The notes under the pieces are model-generated. The model was not told the origin of the DNA. It ran no database searches and was given only the letters and a program-made list of their open reading frames with translations. 12,697 nucleotides of DNA from Desulfobacteraceae bacterium (GTDB taxonomy: Bacteria > Desulfobacterota > DSM-4660 > Desulfatiglandales > Desulfatiglandaceae), in NCBI GenBank assembly GCA_030611815.1, contig JAUWPC010000056.1, forward strand, positions 1-12,697. The letters run 5' to 3'. Position 1 is the first letter of the stretch, and the number at the start of each line of letters is the position of its first letter. Made by a program: the position numbers and the translations under genes. Below are positions 6,221 to 12,029 of this stretch, in pieces.

Positions 6221-6358
6221 TTCACCACCCATTCACTTAGCTCATTAGAGGCACCCCAGTACCATCTGCCGGAGCTACGGGGCAGGCAGAGATCACAGAG
6301 GGTACTGTCCTATGGACAAATATATTTAACTCTGTGTCCTCCGTGCCTCTGTGGTGAA
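6221..6358. repeat. Long inverted-repeat element, TTCACCGCAGAG type (copy 3)
   Basis: The right arm (6330-6358) ends CCTCTGTGGTGAA. The left arm begins TTCACCAC (6221-6228), is interrupted by 18 unrelated bases (6229-6246), continues AGAGGCA (6247-6253), is interrupted again by hairpin copy B (6254-6282), then resumes with CAGAG-like sequence. The element fills most of the gap between the divergent VanZ-like gene and the first toxin-antitoxin module. It lacks the 66-bp repeat. Confidence 0.75.
6254..6282 (-). repeat. Bulged-stem hairpin, CCCCGT...ACTGGGG family (copy B)
   Basis: On the minus strand: CCCCGTA, a 14-base loop, then TACTGGGG, with the same bulged T as copy A and only one base different from it. 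The TTTA flank seen in the other copies is CCTG here. It interrupts element copy 3 at the same alignment position at which copy A interrupts element copy 2. Confidence 0.75.
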
Positions 6359-6376
6359 TTTCCATTTCTTCAATTC

Positions 6377-6427
6377 TTTACCCCGTGAAATTCATGTCAC
6401 TGACAGCGAAGCGCATTTCACTGGGGC
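6377..6427 (+). repeat. Bulged-stem hairpin, TTTACCCCGT...ACTGGGGC family (copy C, long form)
   Basis: TTTA-CCCCGTGAAAT (6377-6391) pairs with ATTTCACTGGGG (6415-6426), leaving one bulged T in the right arm. The loop contains smaller symmetric pieces (TGTCACTGACA; AGCGAAGCG). It lies about 115 bp upstream of the AbrB-like gene. Copy D lies downstream of the partner toxin in the same orientation. Confidence 0.8.
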
Positions 6428-6485
6428 TGTATTCCCAATGCGTTCCTCTTTACGCACCTAAGACCGGCCATTATTCACTTTATCC

Positions 6486-6538
6486 TTGACTTATCATGCA
6501 TTCATGCTATCTTAAATTATAATATTCATTTTAGGAGG
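6486..6538 (+). promoter_or_regulatory. Promoter and ribosome-binding site of the AbrB-like/RelE-like module
   Basis: TTGACT (6486-6491) is a good -35 box; TATCTT (6508-6513) lies 16 bp downstream as a moderate -10. A perfect TATAAT (6518-6523) follows but is too far from this -35 box. AGGAGG (6533-6538) is a strong Shine-Dalgarno four bases before the ATG at 6543. The stretch CATGCATTCATG (6496-6507) is partly symmetric and could be an operator for the antitoxin (inference). Confidence 0.6.
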
Positions 6539-6542
6539 ATTT

Positions 6543-6794
6543 ATGAACACTATAAAAACAGTCGGCAGCAGCGGGCAGATATCCTTAGGTAAAAAATTTG
6601 CAGGTCAAACTGTAATGTTGGATGAAATCGACACAGGCGTTTGGATTGTCAAGCTGGGGCGCTTCATTCCCGATAATGAAAGGTGGCTTCACAGGTCGGA
6701 TGTCCAAGCCGAACTCAACGAGGCAATTGCCTGGGCAGAGAAAAATCCGCCCGAGGATACAAACTTTGAGGAATTAGAAGCCCGGATCAAATGA
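6543..6794 (+). CDS. AbrB/MazE-like antitoxin
   Basis: An 83-residue protein. Residues 1-46 look like an AbrB/MazE/SpoVT swapped-hairpin DNA-binding fold: VGSSGQISLGKKFAG (7-21), TVMLDEIDTGVWIV (23-36), then RFIPDNERWLH. The acidic helical tail (residues 52-83) should bind the partner toxin. The partner starts within the stop codon of this gene (ATGA overlap at 6791-6794), typical of translationally coupled type II toxin-antitoxin pairs. Such antitoxins usually repress their own promoter, and a candidate promoter is directly upstream. The start is secure: ATG with a strong Shine-Dalgarno. The family call rests on motif and context; the exact subfamily is not known to me. Confidence 0.75.
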   Translation: MNTIKTVGSSGQISLGKKFAGQTVMLDEIDTGVWIVKLGRFIPDNERWLHRSDVQAELNEAIAWAEKNPPEDTNFEELEARIK

Positions 6795-7108
6795 TTAGCC
6801 GGAAAACACATCAACACATACGTTTGGATTTGAACAATCCTGTCTTTCAACGCCTGCTTTTCAATCTGTCCAAAGGCGATCAGCACAACACTCTAAATAC
6901 TTTGCGGAAATTGGCAAACATGACGTGGCAACAGGTATATTCAGATTATGGTCTAAAATGGGAAGTTATTTTATCACAAAAAGGCCCAGGCGGTAACAAG
7001 CTTTACAGTTTTCGAATCGGCAAGGGATTTCGGGGAATAGCATATCGTGACGGCTCATGGCTGCGCCTGTTGTCGTTACATCCTGATCATGATTCAGCTT
7101 ATCCGTAG
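6791..7108 (+). CDS. RelE/ParE-superfamily-like toxin
   Basis: A 105-residue basic protein, partner of the AbrB-like antitoxin. The C-terminal half follows the RelE/ParE pattern: KLYSFRIGKGFRGIAYRDG (residues 70-88), then SWLRLLSLHPDHDSAY (89-104), where basic residues on the strands and the final His/Asp/Tyr region correspond to the RNase-like active edge. The N-terminal half (FQRLLFNLSKGDQHNTLNTL) is helical and longer than in compact RelE proteins. If it acts as in the family, it would cleave mRNA at the ribosome or inhibit another basic cell process until bound by the antitoxin. The assignment is by pattern, so the target is uncertain. The start overlaps the antitoxin stop by 4 bases. Confidence 0.65.
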   Translation: MISRKTHQHIRLDLNNPVFQRLLFNLSKGDQHNTLNTLRKLANMTWQQVYSDYGLKWEVILSQKGPGGNKLYSFRIGKGFRGIAYRDGSWLRLLSLHPDHDSAYP

Positions 7109-7146
7109 GCAATGTGCTCGCGATGGCTCCTCCTGATGAATCCATC

Positions 7147-7196
7147 TTTACCCCGTGAAATTGATGAAGTCACAGCGCAGCGTATTTCACTGGGGC
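7147..7196 (+). repeat. Bulged-stem hairpin, TTTACCCCGT...ACTGGGGC family (copy D, long form)
   Basis: TTTA-CCCCGTGAAAT (7147-7161) pairs with ATTTCACTGGGG (7184-7195), with the same bulged T as copies A to C. It is very close to copy C at both ends and differs in the loop. It begins 38 bp after the RelE-like toxin stop and may also serve as that gene's transcript end. Confidence 0.8.
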
Positions 7197-7244
7197 GATC
7201 TCCGTCCTCCGAACTTTTATTTTCATGGATCATCATTTTTTTGG

Positions 7245-7273
7245 TTGACGACTCAATGCGGTTGTAATAAATT
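7245..7273 (+). promoter_or_regulatory. Promoter of the Phd-PIN module
   Basis: TTGACG (7245-7250) and TAAATT (7268-7273) are separated by 17 bp and make a plausible sigma70-type promoter. The three 9-bp repeats at 7278-7304 follow directly, as an operator would. Confidence 0.5.
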
Positions 7274-7277
7274 AGCC

Positions 7278-7306
7278 ATAATGGTCATAATGACTATAAT
7301 GGAGGT
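7278..7306 (+). promoter_or_regulatory. Candidate operator (three 9-bp ATAATGR repeats) and Shine-Dalgarno
   Basis: ATAATGG, ATAATGA and ATAATGG start at 7278, 7287 and 7296, an exact 9-bp phase. The last merges with GGAGGT (7301-7306), a strong Shine-Dalgarno five bases before the ATG at 7312. Antitoxins of the Phd/YefM family bind repeated sites near their promoter, so this is a good operator candidate (inference). Confidence 0.45.
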
Positions 7307-7311
7307 GTAAT

Positions 7312-7596
7312 ATGATACAGGTAAACTTGGCAAAAGCTAAAAGCTCTTTTTCAGAATATACAAGCCGGGCAGCGTATACGAATGAACATATCATTATTAC
7401 CAAAAGAGGCAAGCCATTCGTTGCCCTCATATCCATTAAAGATTTGGAATTTCTGGAGAGGATCAAAGCAGGGCCTCCTGAAGATGGTTTATTGGGAGCC
7501 GTTGGCATGGCACCCGAGCTTGAAGAAGTGGCTGAGAAAACCATGGAGGCATATCAAAGAAGGGCCGATGACTTTGGTAGAGAGGTAGAGATATAG
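7312..7596 (+). CDS. Phd/YefM-family antitoxin
   Basis: A 94-residue protein. The N-terminal half has the Phd/YefM pattern: MIQVNLAKAKSSFSEYTSRA, then HIIITKRGKPFVALISIKDLEFLERI (residues 25-50), in which the T-K-R-G-K-P turn and the following strand-helix are typical. The C-terminal tail (51-94), with acidic GLLGAVGMAPELEEVAEKTMEA, would wrap the toxin. The gene has its own promoter, Shine-Dalgarno and candidate operator. The stop codon overlaps the GTG start of the PIN toxin by one base. A Phd-type antitoxin with a PIN toxin is a common VapBC arrangement. Confidence 0.85.
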   Translation: MIQVNLAKAKSSFSEYTSRAAYTNEHIIITKRGKPFVALISIKDLEFLERIKAGPPEDGLLGAVGMAPELEEVAEKTMEAYQRRADDFGREVEI

Positions 7597-8000
7597 TGTT
7601 TATCTTTGATACGGACATCTATACAAATGTTATGAAAAAGATCCCCTCAGAAACATTGTTAAATCGTTTGAAAAAGGTACCAAGACGAGATCAATTCACC
7701 ACGACGATTACCATCGCGGAGGTTTATTATGGAGTAATGAAAGCCTCAAACAGGCCAAGATTGCTTAAACTTTTTGAAGATGTTCTTCTTCCGCGTGCGA
7801 CCATTTTGCCATTTGACTTCTCGGCTGCAAAAAAATATGGGGAGATCAGAAGCTTTCTGGAAAAACAGGGGACACCTTTGGCCCATGCTGATTTACAAAT
7901 TGCCTCAATAGCCTTATCCATGAATATGACATTAATTACGGGAAACCTAAAACACTTTCAAAGAGTACCACAACTGACTGTTGAAAATTGGCTTATGTGA
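7596..8000 (+). CDS. vapC: PIN-domain toxin (VapC-like ribonuclease)
   Basis: A 134-residue PIN-domain protein, the toxin partner of the Phd-type antitoxin. Conserved acidic residues are visible: D5 and D7 in FIFDTDIYT, E42 in TIAEVYYG, and D99 in PLAHADLQIA. The fourth site is TGNLKHF (115-121), where many VapC proteins also have Asn in place of Asp. The C-terminus (LTVENWL) is typical. The expected activity is Mg-dependent endoribonuclease cleavage of tRNA or other structured RNA; the target is not predictable from sequence. The start is GTG at 7596, within the TAGTG overlap with the antitoxin stop, so translation is coupled. Confidence 0.87.
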   Translation: MFIFDTDIYTNVMKKIPSETLLNRLKKVPRRDQFTTTITIAEVYYGVMKASNRPRLLKLFEDVLLPRATILPFDFSAAKKYGEIRSFLEKQGTPLAHADLQIASIALSMNMTLITGNLKHFQRVPQLTVENWLM

Positions 8001-8191
8001 ATTCAAAATTTCTTCATCCACATCCAATCTTTTTTTGACACGGGTCGCCTGTAGCGACACAGGATTTACACGGTTTTCATCTTCTTCAATCCCTTTACTA
8101 ATTCGTGCCTGAACGAAAACCTCGAAATTTGAAATGCCCAACATCATTCATCGATTTATAATCAGTTAAAGTCGTTTTAATTAACTCAAAA
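8001..8191. other. Convergent gap, left part: no gene seen
   Basis: Lies between the PIN toxin (plus) and glyA (minus). It contains a small hairpin, GTCGC (8044-8048) with GCGAC (8054-8058), and AT-rich sequence. I see no supportable gene; the short open frame on the minus strand looks like repeat remnant. Confidence 0.6.
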
Positions 8192-8332
8192 TTGATGAAC
8201 TCGTAAAAAGTCAGAAAGCACCCGTTATTGTCATTCCCGTGAAAACGGGAATCCAGGAAAATCAACTGCTTATGGACTCCCGCTTTCGCGGGAGTGACGG
8301 CCTTGGAGACTTTTTACGAGACCATCAACTTT
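8188..8332. mobile_element. MITE-like element with GTAAAAAGTC terminal inverted repeats
   Basis: The left end at 8188-8212 and the right end at 8308-8332 match as inverted repeats at 22 of 25 positions, with the shared core CTCGTAAAAAGTC. Inside are two tidy hairpins: ATTCCCGT-GAAA-ACGGGAAT (8233-8252) and CTCCCGC-TTTC-GCGGGAG (8277-8294). Their flanks GTCATTCCC and GGGAGTGAC can also pair with each other. No coding capacity and no clear target duplication. It lies in the convergent gap and may block transcription from either side. A TTTAGGCACT remnant follows up to glyA. Confidence 0.75.
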
Positions 8333-8371
8333 AGGCACTCCAAATTTTAGGCATTTTCGGCACTTCAGTTC

Positions 8372-9634
8372 TTAAGGATAGATCGGAAAGCTGTCACAGA
8401 GATCGGCAACAACGCCCTTAGTTCGTTTTAAGATGTCGGCAGAGTCCGGGTTTTCCAGTATGTCTCTTATTAATGCCGCTATCTGTTTTAGCTCAGCCTC
8501 TTTCATCCCTCGTGTTGTCAAGGCAGGCGTGCCTAATCTAAGGCCACTGGTTACCTTGGGTCCCCTCTTGTCAAAGGGAATGGTATTCTTGTTTGCAACA
8601 ATACCCGCGTTCCCGAGAAGACGCTCTGCATCAAGGCCGGTTGTTCCTTTTGTGGTCAGGTCTATCAAGATCAAATGGTTATCTGTTCCTCCCGAAACCA
8701 GATCAAAACCGTAACCGAGGATCTCATCCGCAAGCACCCTTGCGTTAACAAGAACCTGTTTCTGATAATCCGTGAATTCATACGCAAGCGCTTCCCCAAA
8801 CGCAACTGCCTTGGCCGCAATAATATGCATAAGCGGTCCCCCCTGCGTGCCGGGGAAAACCCCTTTATCCAATTTCCCCGAATACTGTTCAGATGACAAT
8901 ATAAAGCCGCCTCTCGGGCCTCTCAGGGTCTTGTGAGTAGTGGAAGTTATGAAATCGGCGTTTCCAACAGGAGAAGGGTGCAGGCCAACCGCAACCAGCC
9001 CTGCAATATGTGCCATATCAGCCATGAGATATGACCCATTTTCATGGGCAATATCTGCAAATACCGAAAAATCGATGAGTCTTGGATAAGCGCTGGCACC
9101 GGCAACAATAAGCTTGGGCCTGTGCCTCTTAGCTAACGTCCTCACCTGGTCATAATCTATCCGTTGAGTTGTTGGGTCTAACCGATAGAAAATAGGTTTA
9201 AAAATCTTGCCTGAGAAGCTCACAGGACTCCCGTGTGTCAGATGACCGCCGTGGGAAAGATCCATGCCCATAATCGAGTCCCCAGGTTTTAAAAAAGCCA
9301 GGTAAACAGCCATGTTGGCCTGGGAGCCGGAATGAGGTTGAACGTTCGCGTGCTCAGAGCCGAACAAACGCTTAACCCTGTCAATGGCTAATCTTTCCGC
9401 TTTATCAACAAACTCGCAACCCCCGTAGTATCGGGCCCCAGGGTAACCTTCGGCGTATTTGTTGGTCATCACATTGGCCTGAGCCTCTATTACGGCTCGA
9501 CTGGCATAGTTCTCGGACGCGATCATAACGAGGCTGCGTTTTTCTCGCTCTGTCTCCGCCAAAATCGCTTCGTGGACCTCAGGGTCCAGTTTTGGCAGGC
9601 TTTTCTGCCCGTTCCAAAATCCTTTTTCAGTCAA
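8372..9634 (-). CDS. glyA: Serine hydroxymethyltransferase
   Basis: A 420-residue PLP enzyme converting serine and tetrahydrofolate to glycine and 5,10-methylene-tetrahydrofolate in the cytoplasm; the main one-carbon source for purines, thymidylate and methionine. Full family length. Diagnostic sites: IASENYAS (38-45), NKYAEGYPGARYYGG (58-72), the PLP loop HSGSQANMA (101-109), D206-MAH209, and STTHKTLRGPRGG (231-243) with K235 forming the Schiff base. The start is TTG at 9634: no in-frame alternative lies before the upstream stop at 9641-9643, and a GAGG Shine-Dalgarno sits about 10 bases upstream. It overlaps the end of rpiB by 8 bases, so the two are cotranscribed and probably coupled. Confidence 0.97.
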   Translation of the reverse strand: MTEKGFWNGQKSLPKLDPEVHEAILAETEREKRSLVMIASENYASRAVIEAQANVMTNKYAEGYPGARYYGGCEFVDKAERLAIDRVKRLFGSEHANVQPHSGSQANMAVYLAFLKPGDSIMGMDLSHGGHLTHGSPVSFSGKIFKPIFYRLDPTTQRIDYDQVRTLAKRHRPKLIVAGASAYPRLIDFSVFADIAHENGSYLMADMAHIAGLVAVGLHPSPVGNADFITSTTHKTLRGPRGGFILSSEQYSGKLDKGVFPGTQGGPLMHIIAAKAVAFGEALAYEFTDYQKQVLVNARVLADEILGYGFDLVSGGTDNHLILIDLTTKGTTGLDAERLLGNAGIVANKNTIPFDKRGPKVTSGLRLGTPALTTRGMKEAELKQIAALIRDILENPDSADILKRTKGVVADLCDSFPIYP

Positions 9635-10055
9635 TTTGATTTAGCCTCAACTCATGCCGCCCCCCATCAAAAGGGGTCTTTAAGAAAAGATCCACCATTT
9701 CCAGCGCAATACCCACGCCGATTACCCGTCCTCCCATAACCAGGATGTTGGCATCATTGTGCTGTCGGCTCAATCGGGCCGTGAAAAGGTTATGGCAGAC
9801 ACTCGCCCGGACCCCTTTATAACGGTTAGCCACGATCCCCATACCAAGGCCGGTCCCGCAAATCAGGATCCCACGCTGGTATTCATCTTTTGCTACTCCT
9901 TGTGCTACCTTGTGGGCAACCTTGGGATAATCTGCCGGATCCCGGTTGAATACCCCAGCATCTGTGACCTCCCACTGGGGCAACCCCTCAAGGTGGGCCT
10001 TGCAAGCCTCCTTTAAATCAAATCCACCATGATCTGAACCGATTATAATCTTCAT
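9627..10055 (-). CDS. rpiB: Ribose-5-phosphate isomerase B
   Basis: A 142-residue RpiB/LacA/LacB family enzyme interconverting ribose 5-phosphate and ribulose 5-phosphate (non-oxidative pentose phosphate pathway). Visible signatures: IIIGSDHGGFDLK at the N-terminus (substrate-binding D8-H9), ILICGTGLGMGIVANR with the catalytic-base Cys, RASVCHN, and RQHNDANILVMGGRVIG. I chose ATG at 10055, since family members begin MKIxIGSDHGG. A longer frame to 10109 adds 18 residues encoded by low-complexity repeat DNA and is unlikely to be native. No strong Shine-Dalgarno is visible. It lies between fabF and glyA, and its 3' end overlaps the glyA start. Confidence 0.95.
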   Translation of the reverse strand: MKIIIGSDHGGFDLKEACKAHLEGLPQWEVTDAGVFNRDPADYPKVAHKVAQGVAKDEYQRGILICGTGLGMGIVANRYKGVRASVCHNLFTARLSRQHNDANILVMGGRVIGVGIALEMVDLFLKTPFDGGRHELRLNQID

Positions 10056-10062
10056 ATTATTC

Positions 10063-10100
10063 AATTTAGGGATTTGGGAATTTAGGGATTCAGGGATTAA
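10063..10100. repeat. Low-complexity TTTAGGGATT repeat upstream of rpiB
   Basis: Several variants of TTTAGGGATT/TTTGGGAATT follow one another directly upstream of the rpiB start. Related AATCCCTGAATT sequence occurs on the other side of the gap (10200-10232) and at 1115-1135. This explains the spurious in-frame extension of rpiB. Confidence 0.7.
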
Positions 10101-10105
10101 ATGTG

Positions 10106-10185
10106 ACAAACTCGCAAAAAGTCACTGACCCGGTTTCGTCATTCCCGCGAATGCGGGAATCCAGGGAAATCAAGCACTTTTGGGT
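10106..10185. mobile_element. Degenerate MITE-like element in the fabF-rpiB gap
   Basis: CTCGCAAAAAGTC (10111-10123) corresponds to the left terminal core of the element at 8188-8332. It is followed by GTCATTCCCGCGAATGCGGGAATCCAG (10138-10164; hairpin ATTCCCGC with GCGGGAAT), matching that element's first internal hairpin. The second hairpin and a good right end are missing (only ACTTTTGGGTACATTTTTAAG remains). It is a truncated or decayed family member inside a core operon. Confidence 0.65.
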
Positions 10186-10242
10186 ACATTTTTAAGATCT
10201 TTAATTCCTCAATCCCTGAATTCGCAATCCTTTAATTTCTCC

Positions 10243-11490
10243 TTAGCTATTTGCTTCATATGCCTTAAAAATCAGGGTGGCGTTGGTGCCACCGAACCCG
10301 AAGGAGTTGGACATGGCCGTCCGAACCTCCGCCTTTCTCGCCCTATTGGGGACATAATCCAGATCGCACTCCGGGTCAGGCGTTTCATAATTCATCGTGG
10401 GGGGAATTATTCCGTTCTTTATTGTGAGCAATGTGAAGATCGACTCAACACCCCCGGCTCCACCAAGGAGATGACCGGTAACAGACTTTGTAGAGCTGAT
10501 GCTCAGTTTATAGGCGTGGTCTCCAAACACGGCTTTGATCGCCTTGTTTTCCGACAGATCGTTCAGTTTAGTCGATGTGCCATGGGCGTTGATGTAATCT
10601 ATATCTTCAGGTATAAGTCCAGCAAAATCGAGCGCCCCTTTCATGCAATGAATCGCTCCCTCACCCTCAGGCTCTGGAGCTGATACGTGGTAGGCATCGC
10701 CTGTCAGTCCATAGCCTACCACCTCCCCATAGATATTAGTGCCTCTTTCAAGGGCACATTCCATCTCCTCTAAAATTAGTATCCCTGCGCCTTCACCTAT
10801 AATAAAACCATCTCGATCCAGATCAAAGGGTCTTGACGCCTTTTCCGGTGCGTCGTTCCTTGTGGAAAGGGCGCGCATGGAGCAGAAGCCGCCAACGGCC
10901 AGCGGGGTTATTACCGCTTCGGCTCCCCCGGTTATCATTGCGTCTGAAATGCCATCCCGGATCAATCTGAAGGCCTCTCCAACGGCGTGAGTACTGGCTG
11001 CGCATGCTGTCTCAATGGAGATATTGGGTCCTTTAGCGCTGAATTCAATGGCAATCTGCCCAGGCGCCATGTTGGCAATAATCCCCGGAATAAAAAATGG
11101 GCTGATTCGTTTTGGGCCCTTTTCCAGAAGAACAGAATGGAAATGCTCTAACATTCCAAGCCCGCCCAATCCGGAGCCGGTGACACAGCCGACTCTATGG
11201 GCGTTCTTATCATTGATCTTAAGTCCTGAATCCTCCATGGCCATCCTTGCCGAAGCAACGGCATAATGGATGAATATATCAAAGCGCCGGATCTGCTGTT
11301 TATCCATAAAGTCCTGAGATCTGAAATCCTTGACTTCACCGGCAATCTGGGATGCAAAGCCTGTAGTGTCAAACTTTGTGATAGGTCCAATCCCTGATGT
11401 CCCGGAACATACTGATTCCCAGTTTTTTTCAACCCCGGTTCCCAAAGGAGTAACCATCCCTAAGCCTGTAACCACAACCCTTCTGGTCAT
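10243..11490 (-). CDS. fabF: Beta-ketoacyl-ACP synthase II
   Basis: A 415-residue condensing enzyme of type II fatty-acid synthesis that extends acyl-ACP with malonyl-ACP. The catalytic triad is intact: C163 in ETACAASTHA, H303 in NAHGTSTKLND and H340 in STKSVTGHLLGGAGG (K335 also conserved). The N-terminus MTRRVVVTGLGMVTPLG and the C-terminal SNSFGFGGTNATL are standard for KAS I/II. Length and the pairing with acpP favour FabF over FabB. The start ATG (11488-11490) has a GAGGGAG Shine-Dalgarno seven bases upstream. It is the third gene of a fabG-acpP-fabF series. Confidence 0.96.
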   Translation of the reverse strand: MTRRVVVTGLGMVTPLGTGVEKNWESVCSGTSGIGPITKFDTTGFASQIAGEVKDFRSQDFMDKQQIRRFDIFIHYAVASARMAMEDSGLKINDKNAHRVGCVTGSGLGGLGMLEHFHSVLLEKGPKRISPFFIPGIIANMAPGQIAIEFSAKGPNISIETACAASTHAVGEAFRLIRDGISDAMITGGAEAVITPLAVGGFCSMRALSTRNDAPEKASRPFDLDRDGFIIGEGAGILILEEMECALERGTNIYGEVVGYGLTGDAYHVSAPEPEGEGAIHCMKGALDFAGLIPEDIDYINAHGTSTKLNDLSENKAIKAVFGDHAYKLSISSTKSVTGHLLGGAGGVESIFTLLTIKNGIIPPTMNYETPDPECDLDYVPNRARKAEVRTAMSNSFGFGGTNATLIFKAYEANS

Positions 11491-11518
11491 CTTATTGCTC
11501 CCTCATGTGTCAGATTTA

Positions 11519-11570
11519 GAAACCGCCCTTAACGGTACAAGATAGCTCAAAGTGCAGGCCCTGCGGTTTC
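11519..11570. repeat. Inverted repeat in the acpP-fabF gap
   Basis: GAAACCGC (11519-11526) is perfectly repeated in inverse as GCGGTTTC (11563-11570), with 36 bases between. It lies in the 114-bp gap upstream of fabF and could form an mRNA stem that sets the acpP to fabF ratio, or could be chance. No T tract follows. Confidence 0.35.
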
Positions 11571-11604
11571 AGTTAGGTTCTAAAGAGGTCAGCGTCAAAG
11601 ATCA

Positions 11605-11841
11605 TTATGCAAGTACCTTCTGGACATAGTCTATTGCGTCTTGAACAGTCCCTATCTTTTCAGCATCTTCGTCTGGAATAGATACATCAAATTCCTCTTC
11701 CATCGCCATAATAAGCTCCACCTGATCTAATGAATCAGCCCCTAAGTCATCCACAAAGGAAGCCTCGGGAACCACATCTTCTTCAGGCACATCCAACTGC
11801 TCACATATAATCTTCTTGATTTTATCCGCAACATCTGACAT
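11605..11841 (-). CDS. acpP: Acyl carrier protein
   Basis: A 78-residue acidic carrier protein of fatty-acid synthesis, full family length. The phosphopantetheine site is S37 in LGADSLDQVELIMAMEEEF, followed by the usual helix III region (PDEDAEKIGTVQDAIDYV). It carries acyl chains between FabG, FabF and the other fatty-acid synthase enzymes, and probably donates acyl groups to phospholipid and lipid A synthesis. The start ATG (11839-11841) has a strong GGGAGG Shine-Dalgarno about 10 bases upstream. It lies between fabG and fabF. Confidence 0.98.
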   Translation of the reverse strand: MSDVADKIKKIICEQLDVPEEDVVPEASFVDDLGADSLDQVELIMAMEEEFDVSIPDEDAEKIGTVQDAIDYVQKVLA

Positions 11842-11970
11842 AAACCATTACCTCCCTGACTGAAATTTATTGATTTCCTCAAAAAAAATACCGCACAATT
11901 TATTTAAAACTGGTCCCTGGCCTCTGGCTCGTTGAGAGCCTACGTTTCAGAGAGAAAGTTGATTTTAATA

Positions 11971-12002
11971 CCTCAATACCTAAATCCCTCAATACCTAAA
12001 TC
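11971..12002. repeat. 16-bp tandem duplication in the fabG-acpP gap
   Basis: CCTCAATACCTAAATC occurs twice in perfect tandem (11971-11986 and 11987-12002). It resembles the CCTCAATCCCTNAAT low-complexity sequence seen in other gaps of the window. Confidence 0.85.
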
Positions 12003-12027
12003 CATGTAAAAAGGACTTTTTACATGG
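12002..12027. repeat. Perfect 11-bp hairpin just after fabG
   Basis: CCATGTAAAAA (12002-12012) pairs perfectly with TTTTTACATGG (12017-12027) around a four-base loop. It begins two bases after the fabG stop. On the minus strand it includes GTAAAAAGTC, the terminal core of the MITE-like element at 8188-8332, so it may be a remnant made of two joined ends. It may attenuate or protect the fabG-acpP transcript; it is not a standard terminator because no T run follows the stem. Confidence 0.6.
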
Positions 12028-12029
12028 CC

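Noticed and set aside
8230..8298. A tRNA-like or riboswitch-like RNA in the two-hairpin region
   Set aside because: The hairpins are framed by terminal inverted repeats and a related truncated copy occurs at 10106-10185, which fits a repeat element better.
8277..8320. Rho-independent terminator for glyA or the PIN toxin
   Set aside because: The GC-rich stem is not directly followed by a T run in either direction; TTTTT at 8311-8315 belongs to the terminal repeat. A transcription barrier remains possible.
10056..10109. 18-residue N-terminal extension of rpiB
   Set aside because: The extension is encoded by TTTAGGGATT-type low-complexity repeat; RpiB proteins begin at MKIxIGSDHGG.
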